Below are positions 10,068-21,659 of a stretch of DNA of 64,000 bases, piece after piece. How positions within the stretch are numbered: the first letter of the stretch is position 1; each line of letters begins with the position of its first letter. The stretch comes from Dioszegia crocea. Taxonomy: Eukaryota > Basidiomycota > Tremellomycetes > Tremellales > Bulleribasidiaceae. The translations under genes and the position numbers were made by a program. The notes under the pieces are model-generated. The model did not search any database and was not told where the DNA came from. It saw only the letters and a program-made list of their open reading frames with translations. Where the stretch lies: NCBI GenBank assembly GCA_001600615.1, contig BCKK01000002.1, positions 2,014,809 through 2,078,808 of the forward strand, written 5' to 3'.

Positions 10068-11150
10068 TTAGCAGGCGCACCCACTCCATCCCTCGACTTC
10101 CTCGTCCTGGTCCGGTAGCTGCACTGTCTCAGAGCGACGTGATGTCCCCGGAAGCTCGTCTCCCATGTTGGCGAGAATCTATGCACAGTCAGTTGACAGC
10201 AATCAACAGCGGACATCAGGAACGAACATTTCTTGCCAGCTGGTCAAACACGTCATTCACGCCCGTATTGCTCATAGCCGAACATTCTGCGTCTGTCAGC
10301 CTTGTATCAGGGATCAGAGCGGTTGATATCACCTATAAATCCCATACCCATCCTCTCTGCAAACTGCCGTCCTTCGGCCGTGGTCACCTCGCGCGAGAAT
10401 TCCTATCGAGTAAGTATTGAGCAGGTACCCCGGCGGCGCGTTGAGGTTGCTCACTCGATCCACCTTGTTCCCCACAAGTAGCTTACAGACCCCTGTGGAG
10501 CAATACGTTTCGATCTCCCTGAGCCATTTGACCAACTCATCAAAGGAGGCCCGAGATGATATGTCGTAGACTGCAATGTCAGCGTTTAGTCCTAAGCTCC
10601 TGAGTGACAATCTCCATTATCCCGAATCAATTCTCCTCCACCCAGTATATAGTGCCATGATACAGTATCATGAATCATTTCCAGCTTCACGCATGAAAAC
10701 AGAACTCACCCAGGACGACACCCATCGCACCACGGTAGTAACTCCCAGTGAGCACCCTGAACCGCTCTTGCCCCGCCGTATCCCATATACTCAGTTTGAC
10801 CTTTCTTCCAGCAGGAGAAGCCACAGATCCAGGACGTCGTCCATCTTCATCTTCTTCAGAGCCCATCTCCTCATCCCCATCCTGACCTAGTCTATCTTGA
10901 GGTGGTGGCTTTAAACTGTTGACTTCATCCCGCACAAAGATCGTCTTGACTTTGAAATCTACGCCGATCGTTGCTGTCGATTCGTCTGGAGGTAGGAATG
11001 TGGCTGATGAGAAACGAAGGAGGAGAGAGGATTTGCCTAAGATTCATCAGCTCCTGTGTGCTTCTTTGGTTGGAAGAGATAAGAGAGCATACCAACCGAG
11101 GAATTTCCAATTAGCAGGAGCTTTAGGTTGGGTATTTCTGGAGCTGCCAT
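10068..11150 (-). CDS. Rab18-like small GTPase with an acidic interswitch insertion
   Basis: A Ras-superfamily GTPase. The N-terminus [27 protein letters not shown] holds the P-loop. Switch I is [15 protein letters not shown]3 is [21 protein letters not shown]4 is VGNKVDR and G5 is FIECSAM. The match to Rab18 ([32 protein letters not shown]) is better than to other Rabs. It ends GCACstop, a CxC geranylgeranylation signal, reached through a final exon at 10068-10166. The donor of that last intron is GTTCGT, slightly unusual. Between switch I and the WDTAG strand lies an insertion of about 35-40 residues rich in Pro, Asp and Glu (10790-10910 region). Rab18 acts at lipid droplets and in ER-Golgi traffic in animals; the fungal role is inferred. 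Confidence 0.85.
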
Positions 11151-11525
11151 TTTTGCGCCGAGCTATAGGCTGGAGAGAGATCTAACAGTGAGGGCTGTAT
11201 AAGAGATGATCTGGGTCAAAAGGAGAGAGTGAGTGAGGAAAGTAGTGGTGGCGAGACTGGGTTGATAGGCCGGGTAAGATCTGAAACACGCCCGTTACGT
11301 CATGCATCTTTGTCATCATTAACATGGTGTCAAGACAGCACTCTGCCAGGGTCTGATGAGAGCTCGGTGTGAGGCTGCGGCACTGCCCATGATGGTTCCC
11401 GATAGACGCTGCAACTAGTGATCTCTAGTAGGATATAGATAACAGCTAATGAGTCCACTTCCATGTCCCCCGATATGAGCGGCTGTCCTACTCCCTTCAG
11501 CGCCGGCGCCAGTCATAGCTTGTCG
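11151..11525. other. Intergenic region between Rab18-like 5' and RGG-protein 3' ends
   Basis: A 375-bp gap with the GTPase promoter. It contains TTACGTCA (11295-11302), an ATF/CREB-like half-consensus 145 bp upstream of the GTPase start. Nothing else is recognised. Confidence 0.4.
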
Positions 11526-12265
11526 TCATGTCCCAGCTGCGACCCCTACTCGGCTTGACCGCTCACTAGAGGCATGGCCACCCCGCCCCGCCGCCCTCTC
11601 TCTCGCCTCAAGCAGCTCTTTCCACGGATCCTCCGCAAAGCTAGGCTTGTAGAATCCTCTTTCTGGTGGCGCATGTCCGCCTCCTCTCCCGCCGCCACCA
11701 CCTCCGCGGGACCCGCCCTCTTCTCGGCCTCTACCCCCTCTTCCACCTCTACCGCTGCCAAATCCTCCTCCTCCTCTCCCTGGCGCCGAACTTATAGGCC
11801 CTCCGCCACGCTCGACGAAGCCTCCTCGTGCAGGACCACCGCCTCTTTGCCCCAGTCCCATACCGTTTGGATTAGACCGACTGGATGTCGGGTATCCATA
11901 TGATGAGGCGGGCGGATAAGATTGAGGTGTCGGGGGTACGGAAGAATGACTGGCCGAAGATGGGTGTGGACGCTGTAATGTCAGACTTGGAATCAAGGCG
12001 TCAACGACTACCGACATACCTTGACACCTCCATTCATGGACACAGCCTCGCCCTCAGTCCTCTCTCCGCTTCCACCGACAACGCCACCTCCTCTGCCCCC
12101 ACCTCGACCTCTGGTACGCTTTCCACCTCCGACCACACCTCTTGATCCCCTGGTTCCACCAGCGCCTCCTCTGTCCCCGCTCCCACTGGCTATCGATGGC
12201 GTCGCTTCAGTCGAGTCTGCTTTCTGCTTCCCGAATGCCATAGGCAGGCCAGTGATTGGATCCAT
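11526..12265 (-). CDS. RGG-repeat protein with MPLKIP/TTDN1-like C-terminal box
   Basis: Two exons (12022-12265 and 11526-11973) join in frame at VK/RPHPSS. The protein of about 230 residues is dominated by Gly/Arg: several RGG and GRGG clusters in both exons, a Ser/Pro/Tyr-rich middle (PPTPQSYPPASSYGYPT), then a short non-repetitive end. That end contains ERGFYKPSFAEDPWKELLEARE. The aromatic-x-P-S-x-x-E-D-P-W pattern resembles the conserved C-terminal segment of MPLKIP/TTDN1 (human Gly/Arg-rich M-phase protein linked to lariat-intron turnover). This is recalled, not searched. RGG regions suggest RNA binding and arginine methylation. It lies head-to-head with the Aurora kinase. It could equally be an unrelated disordered RNA-binding protein. 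Confidence 0.65.
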
Positions 12266-12624
12266 ACTGTGTAGTGGTGCATAAAAGTTGAAAGTGGAAT
12301 GTATTGCAAGAGCAAACCAGAATCTGAACGATCGTCTAAATTACCTCTTCGGGAGATTTTGACCAAATCATCTGTGACGCGACTTACTTTTGCGCCTTGT
12401 CCTTCAGTACTCAGTCTCTTGCACTTGTTCAGTACATGCCTTATCTGACCACACTCGCTCACTACTCACCCAGAGACCGATCAGAACACAGAGCTGGCAG
12501 GTGCTGGAGACCTATCAACGTTCAGAGACGAAAGAATCAGTCCCTGACGAGAACGGAGAGGGAGCAAGAACGGCCCTTTCAGGCTGTCGCTCTTTGGCCA
12601 ACGGTCAGTGTGATTGAGTACGAA
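12266..12624. other. Divergent promoter region RGG protein / Aurora kinase
   Basis: A 359-bp head-to-head gap that must contain both promoters. No TATA box, repeat or gene is evident. Confidence 0.5.
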
Positions 12625-14157
<1,533 letters not shown>

Positions 14158-14348
14158 TGATAATGGAGTTGGCGGTCCTCATCGACTCATACCTTATCGC
14201 TTTCTCCTTTCGATTTCGCTTCTCTCCTTTTTAGCTTATGGTTGAATGTATAGACTTGGGTCTGGCGTCCACAGAGCAACAGCAGCAACGACGTACATAC
14301 AACTTTTACTATCTCTCGGGTGTTATTACTCAACTGCTCGTCTGGGAT

Positions 14349-15600
14349 CTACTCCTCTGTCATCCGGAAAGCCACCTTCCCAATCTCGTTCTTCTCGAAC
14401 CGGACATAGTATTCCGCGGCCTGTTCAACACTGACAGTCTCCTCGACGAACGTGCCGAATAGGTCCAGATTTGCCCGAAGGAGTCGGATAGCTTCAGGCA
14501 GATACGTCCTGACAGAGCATCGGCCAAAGACCATTCGAACACTGCAGTACATCAGCCATCATATTTTCTGAAAAGTAAAGAAGGCGACTTACTTCTTTCC
14601 ATACATGACTTTACCGGGCAGCTCCAGAGTCTGATTGTGCACCCCGCCAGAGCTGATTACGCCGTATGGCCTGACCAGCTCTGTCGCTGTGAGGAGAGCG
14701 TCGGCATGTCCCACCAGCTCGAGCACAGCATCTGCACCTCGGCCACTTGTTGCTTCAAGCAACTTTGCCCGCAGCTCAGTTAGAGGTAGAGCTGTCGCAC
14801 CGTGCTTGGTGGCTAACTGTAGTCGTTTGGGATGGAGGTCGGTAGCGAAGACTGTGTGGAACTTCTCTCTTGCAGCTGTAATGGCGCACAGACCAACCTG
14901 GGGTCAGCTAGACACTGAAAGGGAACATACCGGTCCACAGCCAATGACGACACACACACCCGAAACCTCCTTGGCTGGCTTATCGATATTCAAGATCTGA
15001 TGCGCGAGATGGGCCATGCTCATACCTGTCGGTATGATATCTGCCAGCAGCAGACTGAGATGGGGCGGGATATCCTCAGGCTGAGCGAATAGTGACGCAT
15101 CCGCCATTGATATACGAACGTATTCCGCCTGGGCTCCATCGTGAGTTGGCGTCCCGAGCAGAGTTGACTTTTCGCATCGCGACGTATGCGATCGGTCGCA
15201 GTAGAAGCACGAGCCTGGTTATCAGAAGGCTGCCTTTGCAGGTAGATGCACTGGAGTTTGGCTTACCACACGAGAGCGAGAATGGGCTGATGACCTTGTC
15301 CCCTTCTTTCCACAGCTTGACATCTTGGCCGACTTCCATCACCTCTCCCGCCAGCTCGTGGCCCATCACTATAGGACCGGACTGTACTCCAGCATGTCCT
15401 CGATAAGTATGCAGCTCAGACCCTAAGAGTTCAGCCAGAACGGGCGGGAGGTTGACCCAGGGACTGAGGGACGTACCGCACAGACCAGCCAGGTGGACTC
15501 GAACAATCACATCCCCGGCATTGATGACCTTTGGAATAGGGCGATCCTGTACCGATATCTCCCTCGGGCCGGTAAGTACAACGCAGCGCATAGTCGTCAT
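14349..15600 (-). CDS. Zinc-dependent medium-chain alcohol dehydrogenase
   Basis: A medium-chain dehydrogenase/reductase of about 370 residues. The catalytic zinc ligands are in LAGLCGSELHTYRG and VMGHELAGEV. The structural zinc loop is CGSCFYCDRSHTSRC, split by an intron at the first Gly. The nucleotide fold follows as VIGCGPVGLCAITAA, then ATDLHPKRLQLATKHGA and GADAVLELVG. This fits the group of threonine/sorbitol/glutathione-independent formaldehyde dehydrogenase-like proteins. The Asp after the second β-strand (ATDLHPKR) suggests NAD rather than NADP. Substrate is not determinable. It starts only 109 bp from the divergent ABC ATPase gene, so the two may be co-regulated. The last exon ends AFRMTEE. 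Confidence 0.87.
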
Positions 15601-15709
15601 GCTTAATATGGATAAAGTACGGTAAACGATTGTACAGACAGCCTGGTCATCTCGGCAAACCTTATTCCCGGAGATTCTCGGCCCTCGGCTTTGTCCATCC
15701 AGCTCTTAC
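15601..15709. promoter_or_regulatory. Compact 109-bp bidirectional promoter (ADH / ABC ATPase)
   Basis: The two start codons point away from each other with only 109 bp between them, so both core promoters must fit here or overlap the opposing gene. No TATA box is seen. Confidence 0.5.
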
Positions 15710-16635
15710 ATGTCGTTGCTATTCGTCCGAGGTCTGACGTTGAGGAGGGACGACGGATCTGGCACAGCGATCATCAATGTGCGTTCAACAAAGGCTTGAC
15801 CCGGCGCTCATATAGCAGGACCTCTCACTAGATGTTAGAGCCGGGGAGGTTATCGTTGTCCGAGGGGAGAGTGGATCAGGGTATGTCGGAGCTTCCGCTG
15901 ACGCGACTGATGAGTCTTACCGTTGACTAGACAGCAAGACGACGCTACTGAAGTGCCTGGCAGAGCTGAATGTGTACGACAAGGGGGAGATACGACTGCA
16001 TGATAAGTGAGCTCATCAGTTCTGGGACTGGTCCAAGTTTTGCGCTGATGCTTTGTAGGCCAGCAATCGAGTATGGTGGGTTGCCTGAGCTCCATCTATA
16101 CTCGCCGCTGATTTGGCAGGCATACCAGCATATCGCACTCGAGTACAGTACATTCCCCAGCGACCGTCTCTCCTTCCAGGAACGCCTCTTGACCTTGTCT
16201 CCCTCATGTCGACATTCTCGACCCGGAAGGAGGGCGCTAAGGACATGCTGAACACGGCTATGAGAATAGCGTCAGACTGGGGCGTAGAGCAGCCGCTATG
16301 GATGCGCAGCTGGTCCACCTTGAGCGGGGGCGAAGGGCAGAGATTGGCTCTGGCTATTGCGCTAAGTGCTGGAGGAGCAGAGATTCTTCTCTTAGATGGT
16401 ACGTGCCCTCGCTAGCGACCTTGCTGATCTCCAGAGCCGACATCTGCTTTGGACGCAGGAACGACGCTCAAAGTGGAGAAGACCTTGCTGGCCATGCTAC
16501 ATGTACGTCATGAAGCGCAAACTTGGCTGACGACAGGGACCCTCGAGCCTGAAAGCACTGATTTGGATAACGCACGAGGCGGCTCAGGCAGATCGTGTCG
16601 GTACCCGCACTATAGACATCACCCGGCGCATGTAA
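15710..16635 (+). CDS. Stand-alone ABC ATPase, FetA/YbbL/STAR1-like
   Basis: A nucleotide-binding subunit of about 225 residues with no membrane segment. Seven short exons join in frame. The N-terminus is MSLLFVRGLTLRRDDGSG. Walker A is RGESGSGKTTLLK (split at the Gly codon), the Q-loop is VQYIPQRPSLLPGTP, the signature is LSGGEGQRLALAIAL, Walker B is ILLLDEPTSALDAG (split after Asp), and the H-loop is IWITHEAAQ. It ends TRTIDITRRM. Fungal ABC proteins usually carry two ATPase domains fused to membrane domains. A separate short ATPase with Q-loop PQRPSLLPGT resembles bacterial FetA (YbbL) and plant STAR1, which pair with a UPF0014 permease. Exactly such a permease gene lies convergently next to it, stops 13 bp apart, so I infer they form one transporter. 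Confidence 0.88.
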
Positions 16636-16648
16636 ATCTATGAATCTA

Positions 16649-17763
16649 TCACCTATCCTCACTTAGCAGACCTTGTGTCTCTCCGGTGTTACTGCTGCGT
16701 TTCCGACTCATTCTCGACCAGACCTTCTTGGCGGTCTCGTCCCTCCAGCGGTAAAATGCGGGTTTGCGCATGTCGATCCTGTCTGTACGAATACGGTGCT
16801 TGTCGTCAATGAGTATACGACACGCAAAAAATAGGGACATGACTACGCTAAGCGTTGACGTGGCTGCAATCACTGCCCGTCAGCTCGAATGAGATGATTT
16901 GCTCACTGAACATGATGATCACTGTTGTCAGCCTTGCCCCTTCGAACACTCACTTTGTAATCTGGCTGCCTGGTCAACGGGCTTGCCCCCAATGATGGCT
17001 CCAGTCATCATACCAGGGATAGATATGAGTCCCATTACACTCGCATAGTCAGCACCACCGTACGACCCCTTGCCTACCTCAGCTGGTTGACGATGGGCAG
17101 TAAAGCCACCTTGAGCGCTTCGGTAGCGACGGGCTTGCAGGCTTCAAATCTCGTCGCTCCGAGAGCCAGATAAATCTCAATCTTATCTCGATTCTCGGTG
17201 AATTCTTTCTGAACGGTATTCCATGCGACTCCCATTGCAGAGATGGCGTTGCCAAGCATCATTCCCACGATTGGGACTGGCCAGTCAGCTGGCCGATTTC
17301 CAGTACATTTCAAAACACTTACTGAATTGGTCCGGTTGCCAGAATCTCGTCTGAGACATGGCAAAGCGCGTGCCGAAGATAGAGATCGGAACGGTGGCAG
17401 AAAGCATCGAGAGGAGAATCAATGGGAACTAGCCCCTGTCAGTGATGTACCTTTAAGAAATTAGGCACTCACCATATGGACGAATCGTCCCTTTGCTTTG
17501 TTGAAAGTCACCTCTACAGCTCCCAAGACATTGAGTACGACGGTGATGCCCACCACTCCCCAGATACTATCACTCTCGAAGACCTTCGCTAGGAAGAGCC
17601 CCATGATTGTGAGCTGGACGACGCATCGCAGGGAGGCGATGAGAAGGGAGGAGCTGATTCCGAGCTTGAGGACTCGAGAGATTACGACGTCCAGAAGGAT
17701 GAAGCAGAACCCGAAAGAGACGTTCGTCCACCCCAAGACGGGCGACGAAGGATTCGCCAGCAT
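16649..17763 (-). CDS. UPF0014 permease, FetB/YbbM/STAR2(ALS3)-like
   Basis: A membrane protein of about 290 residues with roughly seven predicted helices in about five exons. It starts MLANPSSPVLGWTNVSFGF. Family marks are RCVVQLTIMGLFL, the PIVGMMLGNAISAMGVAWN block, the cytoplasmic coupling loop EIYLALGATRFEA and the strongly conserved GLISIPGMMTGAIIGGKP followed by DQAARLQ. These match bacterial FetB (iron export) and plant STAR2/ALS3 (aluminium tolerance). A basic C-terminal tail ends LLSEDR. It lies tail-to-tail with the matching ATPase. The transported substrate in fungi is unknown to me: iron or another metal from the bacterial homologue, UDP-glucose or Al response from the plant one. 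The ATG at 17763 opens the first membrane exon. Confidence 0.9.
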
Positions 17764-17902
17764 CAGGCGGAAGGGCGACCTGCTGGGGGAACGAGTATTG
17801 GTGAGACCGAAGATAGACGCGAATCTTAGTCTACTGTCGCGGTTTGTAGCATTCCTCGTGCCTGAAAGACCTAAGGGCCTGTATACAACTAGACCCTACA
17901 GG

Positions 17903-18673
17903 TCATCCCCTGAGGTACTCGTTAACCATACCAGCTACGACCTCCATCCCCCTCCTATTAGGATGCCATGCCACGTCTCCGCCCCACAAGTAGCCCCAAC
18001 TTGACCCAATAACCCATGGCTCCGCACTGCCCACACCATGTCCCTTACTTCGCTCGGCAACATCCACGAACCCGCACTTCTCCTCTTCCGCCGCTCGCTT
18101 ATAAGCCATGCGCAGCACTTCCGCCTTCTTCTTCGCCTTTTCGATCTGGCTTGCGGATAATGCTACGCTTTCCCCAGCGACTACATCGTCCCCTAGCAGC
18201 GTCAAATACCCGACTAGCACCACTTCCGCCTTGAGTTCCTTCTGCCTTACCGCCCGGACCACCTCCCTAAAGCGATCCACCAAGCCTTGCTCATCCAGCG
18301 GCGGAGCAGTGAGCCTCCGTGACATGAAGGCCAATGGCCAACCCAGCCATGACGCCCCAAGACTGTCCATCATGATTCCCCCGACATACCCGAGATCGTT
18401 CCCTCCTGCCGTGATTGTGACAATGCACCGGTCGTCGGGGTTTGTAGAAGGGGTAATGGCGTCGATCTGAGGAGGTGCATCGTTCTGTGGTGTGTTCAGG
18501 ATATTGAGTAGTGTGGCTCCGGAGTATGAGACGTCGATGTGCTCGTCTGCAGATAGGAGGGACGCGAGGAGGGATGGGTAGTTTGCGGCGGAACGATTGG
18601 CGGGTTTGGAGGTGATGGGTTGTATTCCGGGCCCGGCTGCAAAAGAGGAACCAAGAGAGATGAGTTGGATCAT
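17903..18673 (-). CDS. SGNH/GDSL-type hydrolase
   Basis: A single-exon esterase/lipase-like protein of 256 residues. Block I is LISLGSSFAAGPG (nucleophile Ser), block III is ITAGGNDLGYVGG (oxyanion Asn), and block V is DVAWHPNRRGM (Asp and His). These are the four SGNH positions in order. The long KELKAEVVLVGYL strand and the Ala/Lys-rich helix between are typical. It has no clear secretion signal, so it is probably intracellular. An in-frame ATG at 18715 would add a short hydrophobic leader (MYIVLIYYLEVASTM), which would change the localisation call. The gene is uninterrupted, unusual in this window. Confidence 0.85.
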   Translation of the reverse strand: MIQLISLGSSFAAGPGIQPITSKPANRSAANYPSLLASLLSADEHIDVSYSGATLLNILNTPQNDAPPQIDAITPSTNPDDRCIVTITAGGNDLGYVGGIMMDSLGASWLGWPLAFMSRRLTAPPLDEQGLVDRFREVVRAVRQKELKAEVVLVGYLTLLGDDVVAGESVALSASQIEKAKKKAEVLRMAYKRAAEEEKCGFVDVAERSKGHGVGSAEPWVIGSSWGYLWGGDVAWHPNRRGMEVVAGMVNEYLRG

Positions 18674-19030
18674 TGTGGATGCTACTTCCAAATAGTAAAT
18701 GAGCACGATATACACAGTCTCAAATAATGTTGAATACTCAGGCCAGGAACCCTCCGATTACGGCGGGTCACCGGCGGCCGACCCATCGGGGTTTTGTGCA
18801 GGGCCGGTCGGCGTATTTCTGCCATACAGTCAAGCGTCAAGCAGTCAAGCATACTCTACAACACGACATCCCATGAGCCCAGGCTACATTGAACATGCAT
18901 GATCAGGCTGAATCTATATGCATCCTCTGGACAGCATTTCGACGGTGTGCCTGTCCGGTCCATATCGTCAGTCCTCCCTTGCGAAGCACGACCAAACCGC
19001 CTATATCACTGGGCGTGCATGAGATACACG
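18674..19030. other. Intergenic region between SGNH hydrolase 5' and POL12 3' ends
   Basis: A 357-bp gap with the hydrolase promoter and POL12 terminator. Nothing else is recognised. Confidence 0.45.
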
Positions 19031-21489
19031 CTAGATCCTCCATATCTCCGCCCTCGCACGCTCATACACCCTATGTTCCATCTCCGCACCTTCGTCATCC
19101 ATCGTCTGCTCCAATTCAGATCTCGGCATAGGGTGCACGCTGATCTTTGCAAATGTTCCGGCTGTTCGAGCCCGAGATAGGAACGCGGGATTGACGACAA
19201 GGGTAGAATCTACCACCTAGGAGAATCAGCATGGGTCTTTCTGCTACCAAGGAATGAGATGCGTACCTTCGAAAAGTGCTTCAATTTACTAGGTAAGATG
19301 AGCAGATCCGGAGCGGGACCATCAAGCTTCAGCAGCGCTTGATGTGTCACATCCAGATTCACTTCTGACGCCAGTAATTCGGGAACGGGGAAGAGGGGGT
19401 AAAAGCTCTTCTGACCCAGCACATGTCGCACCAATCCCGCCATGGCGTCTTTTGTCCCTTGCGTTTGGCTCGAGGTCGGCGTCGCTTCGGCCTCTTCCAC
19501 ACGCTGTTGCACCTCTTCTCGCCTAAGGTGGAAGAGGATATCAGCAGTGGTGATGGCTATGAGGACCTCATTGACTGAGAAGGTGCAGGGATTAGGAAGG
19601 ACCTTGATTTTCTGTCAAGTCAGCTGATGTGCAGATAGATGCTTGCTGACTGCGGCTGGTTCAGTTGGGAGCGGACCTACTTTTGGTATACCCAGAGCTT
19701 CCTTGTCGAAAGCTGCCTGGGGGAGCGCGACATGATGGCTGACAATGTCGCGTATACTGGGTACGAGAATGACGTGGGTTGATGGCGAGGTAGCGATGAA
19801 GCGGGTTAGGCGGGCAGTGATTTCAGTCTTGAAGATATCGGTGATGCTGCGGGTGATTGCGCCAGTAACAATCATGGGATGACTCGAGTCGATAAATGGG
19901 CCCAGCTGTTGTATGAGCTACTATCACTTCGAGGCATTGGCGATAATTAGCTTACCAGTATGAGAGCATCCGGGCGTTCTCGCTCTGCTACTTCCAATAA
20001 CGCCTGTAATGGTTCGAAATCCAAATTGTCGTCCAGGCTGAACGGTCCGACCGCAACAGTCAAGCTGATTGGCTCGCCTCGCGTTTTGTCTCCATGCTGA
20101 TATTCGAGCAGTTCATCATTCGGAGTTGTCGCCATATGCCTCGGAGGAGACTGACATCAGTACTCGTCCCTGCCGATGGATTAAATGACTCACCACCAGG
20201 ACCTCTTCAACAGCAAAGAAACCTCCACCACCATTTCTCCCCTTTACACAAACCAAACAACCCGGAAACACGCCAAAGTTTTTCAGACCTGGGGGTCCGC
20301 CTCGCATGACCACCTCGCCGGGTGGGAAACGGAGAGCGATCCTTTTCCCCGACCCCATCAATCGGGACGATTCCAGGAATAATGCCAACGTAGACGCCTT
20401 GGCTGTATCTGCTGGCGGCGCCAAGATCCGTCCAACAGTGTAGATAGGCTCGTCCGAGACGAAGTGTGGATCGCCTAGTTCATCCAGCCCGTATGCAGTT
20501 CGTATATCCTCGCCGAAATTGTCGATCTGCTCGTCCAGCGCTTCACTCCGCTGAGAAACCTTCTCAAACATGTATCGGTAGTCCCAGTCTTTGGGGTTGG
20601 ACGAGGAGGCAAGGGCGACGCGCGGGCGGCCGCTTGGTCTGTTGGAGGTAGTTTGAGCAAGGTGAGGGTTGAGCGTTTCGACAAGGGAGTGTGGTTGGGT
20701 ACGGTTTCTAAAAGTCTGGGGTGTATCGCCCATCGAACTGTGGGGTCAGTCCTAGTCCTACTTAGAGTGGAGAAAAGCCTACCCCGGAGAAGCCTCATCT
20801 CCACTAATTGGACTGGTCACTGGACTTCCTCCGTTCGACCGAGCGGACGGTGTCTTGAGCATCGACGAAGAGGTGTCAAGGGTCGGGCGGTAGGAGCTTC
20901 CGCTCGGCCCAGCATTGGTCGTTGGTCGAGATGGCGTCCCATATGACCCCGGAGTGGTCTTTGCTAACGATGGCGCACCATTCTGCCTCGCGCTGGGTGA
21001 TGGTGTTGCAGAAACACCCGACAGCTCGCTCAGCCTTGGGATATCAGTTTAGGCTCTAGCGCAAGGAAGTCTTCAACTCACAGTCCTCCCAAATCTCCAT
21101 GTCCATGCCGTCCCCTTTTCACACCTATAGCACTGGACTTGCTTGCTCCATCTCTCGACCCAGCTACCCCCGACATGGCCGATGTACTATTTGATATCGC
21201 CTGAGCCTGTTGTTCGCGCTGGATCTCCCTCTTTAGCTCCCGCACAGTCGCTAGTGTCAGGACTGATAATTTCGCCCTTAGACCGGATGGACGCGACATC
21301 ACGAAGGCTTCATATTTGAAGAAGAAGTTGGCCGGGGTCAGGTTGTACAGGCGGAGAATTGACAGACCTGGGATCAGTCTTGGCCCTAGGATCAGACTTA
21401 CATTCTGCCATCACATCCTCGTGATCCTCTACAGCCGAGCCAAAGCGCTCGATGAGCTCTGTACGTTGGATTTTATCCCCAGTGGACAT
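19031..21489 (-). CDS. POL12: DNA polymerase alpha subunit B
   Basis: The regulatory B subunit of polymerase alpha-primase, needed for primer synthesis at origins. Exon 1 reads MSTGDKIQRTELIERFGSAVEDHEDVMAE and joins to LSILRLYNLTPANFFFKYEAF, the N-terminal helical domain. A Ser/Ala-rich linker follows, then an OB-fold region (EPIYTVGRILAPPADTAKAS, RIALRFPPGEVVMRGGPP, FGVFPGCLVCVKGRN). Next is the calcineurin-like phosphoesterase fold, whose catalytic residues are normally lost in this family: SLTVAVGPFSLDDN, ADALILLGPFIDSSHP, HVILVPSIRDIVSHHV. The C-terminus has LGQKSFYPLFPVPE and PDLLILPSKLKHFSKV. The domain order is diagnostic. There are about eight exons. Confidence 0.9.
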
Positions 21490-21659
21490 GACAAGGACTG
21501 AATCACGGGGTACTGTCTATGGATAAGAAACTCAAAGAGTATATGGACAAGGGCTAGAAATCTTTGACTACGGCAACGGGAACATGATGGACGCGACTTG
21601 CTTCGACGCGTCGTGGCCCGTGCGCAACATGTCCGTTCAGATTTTGTCCGAAACCAGAT

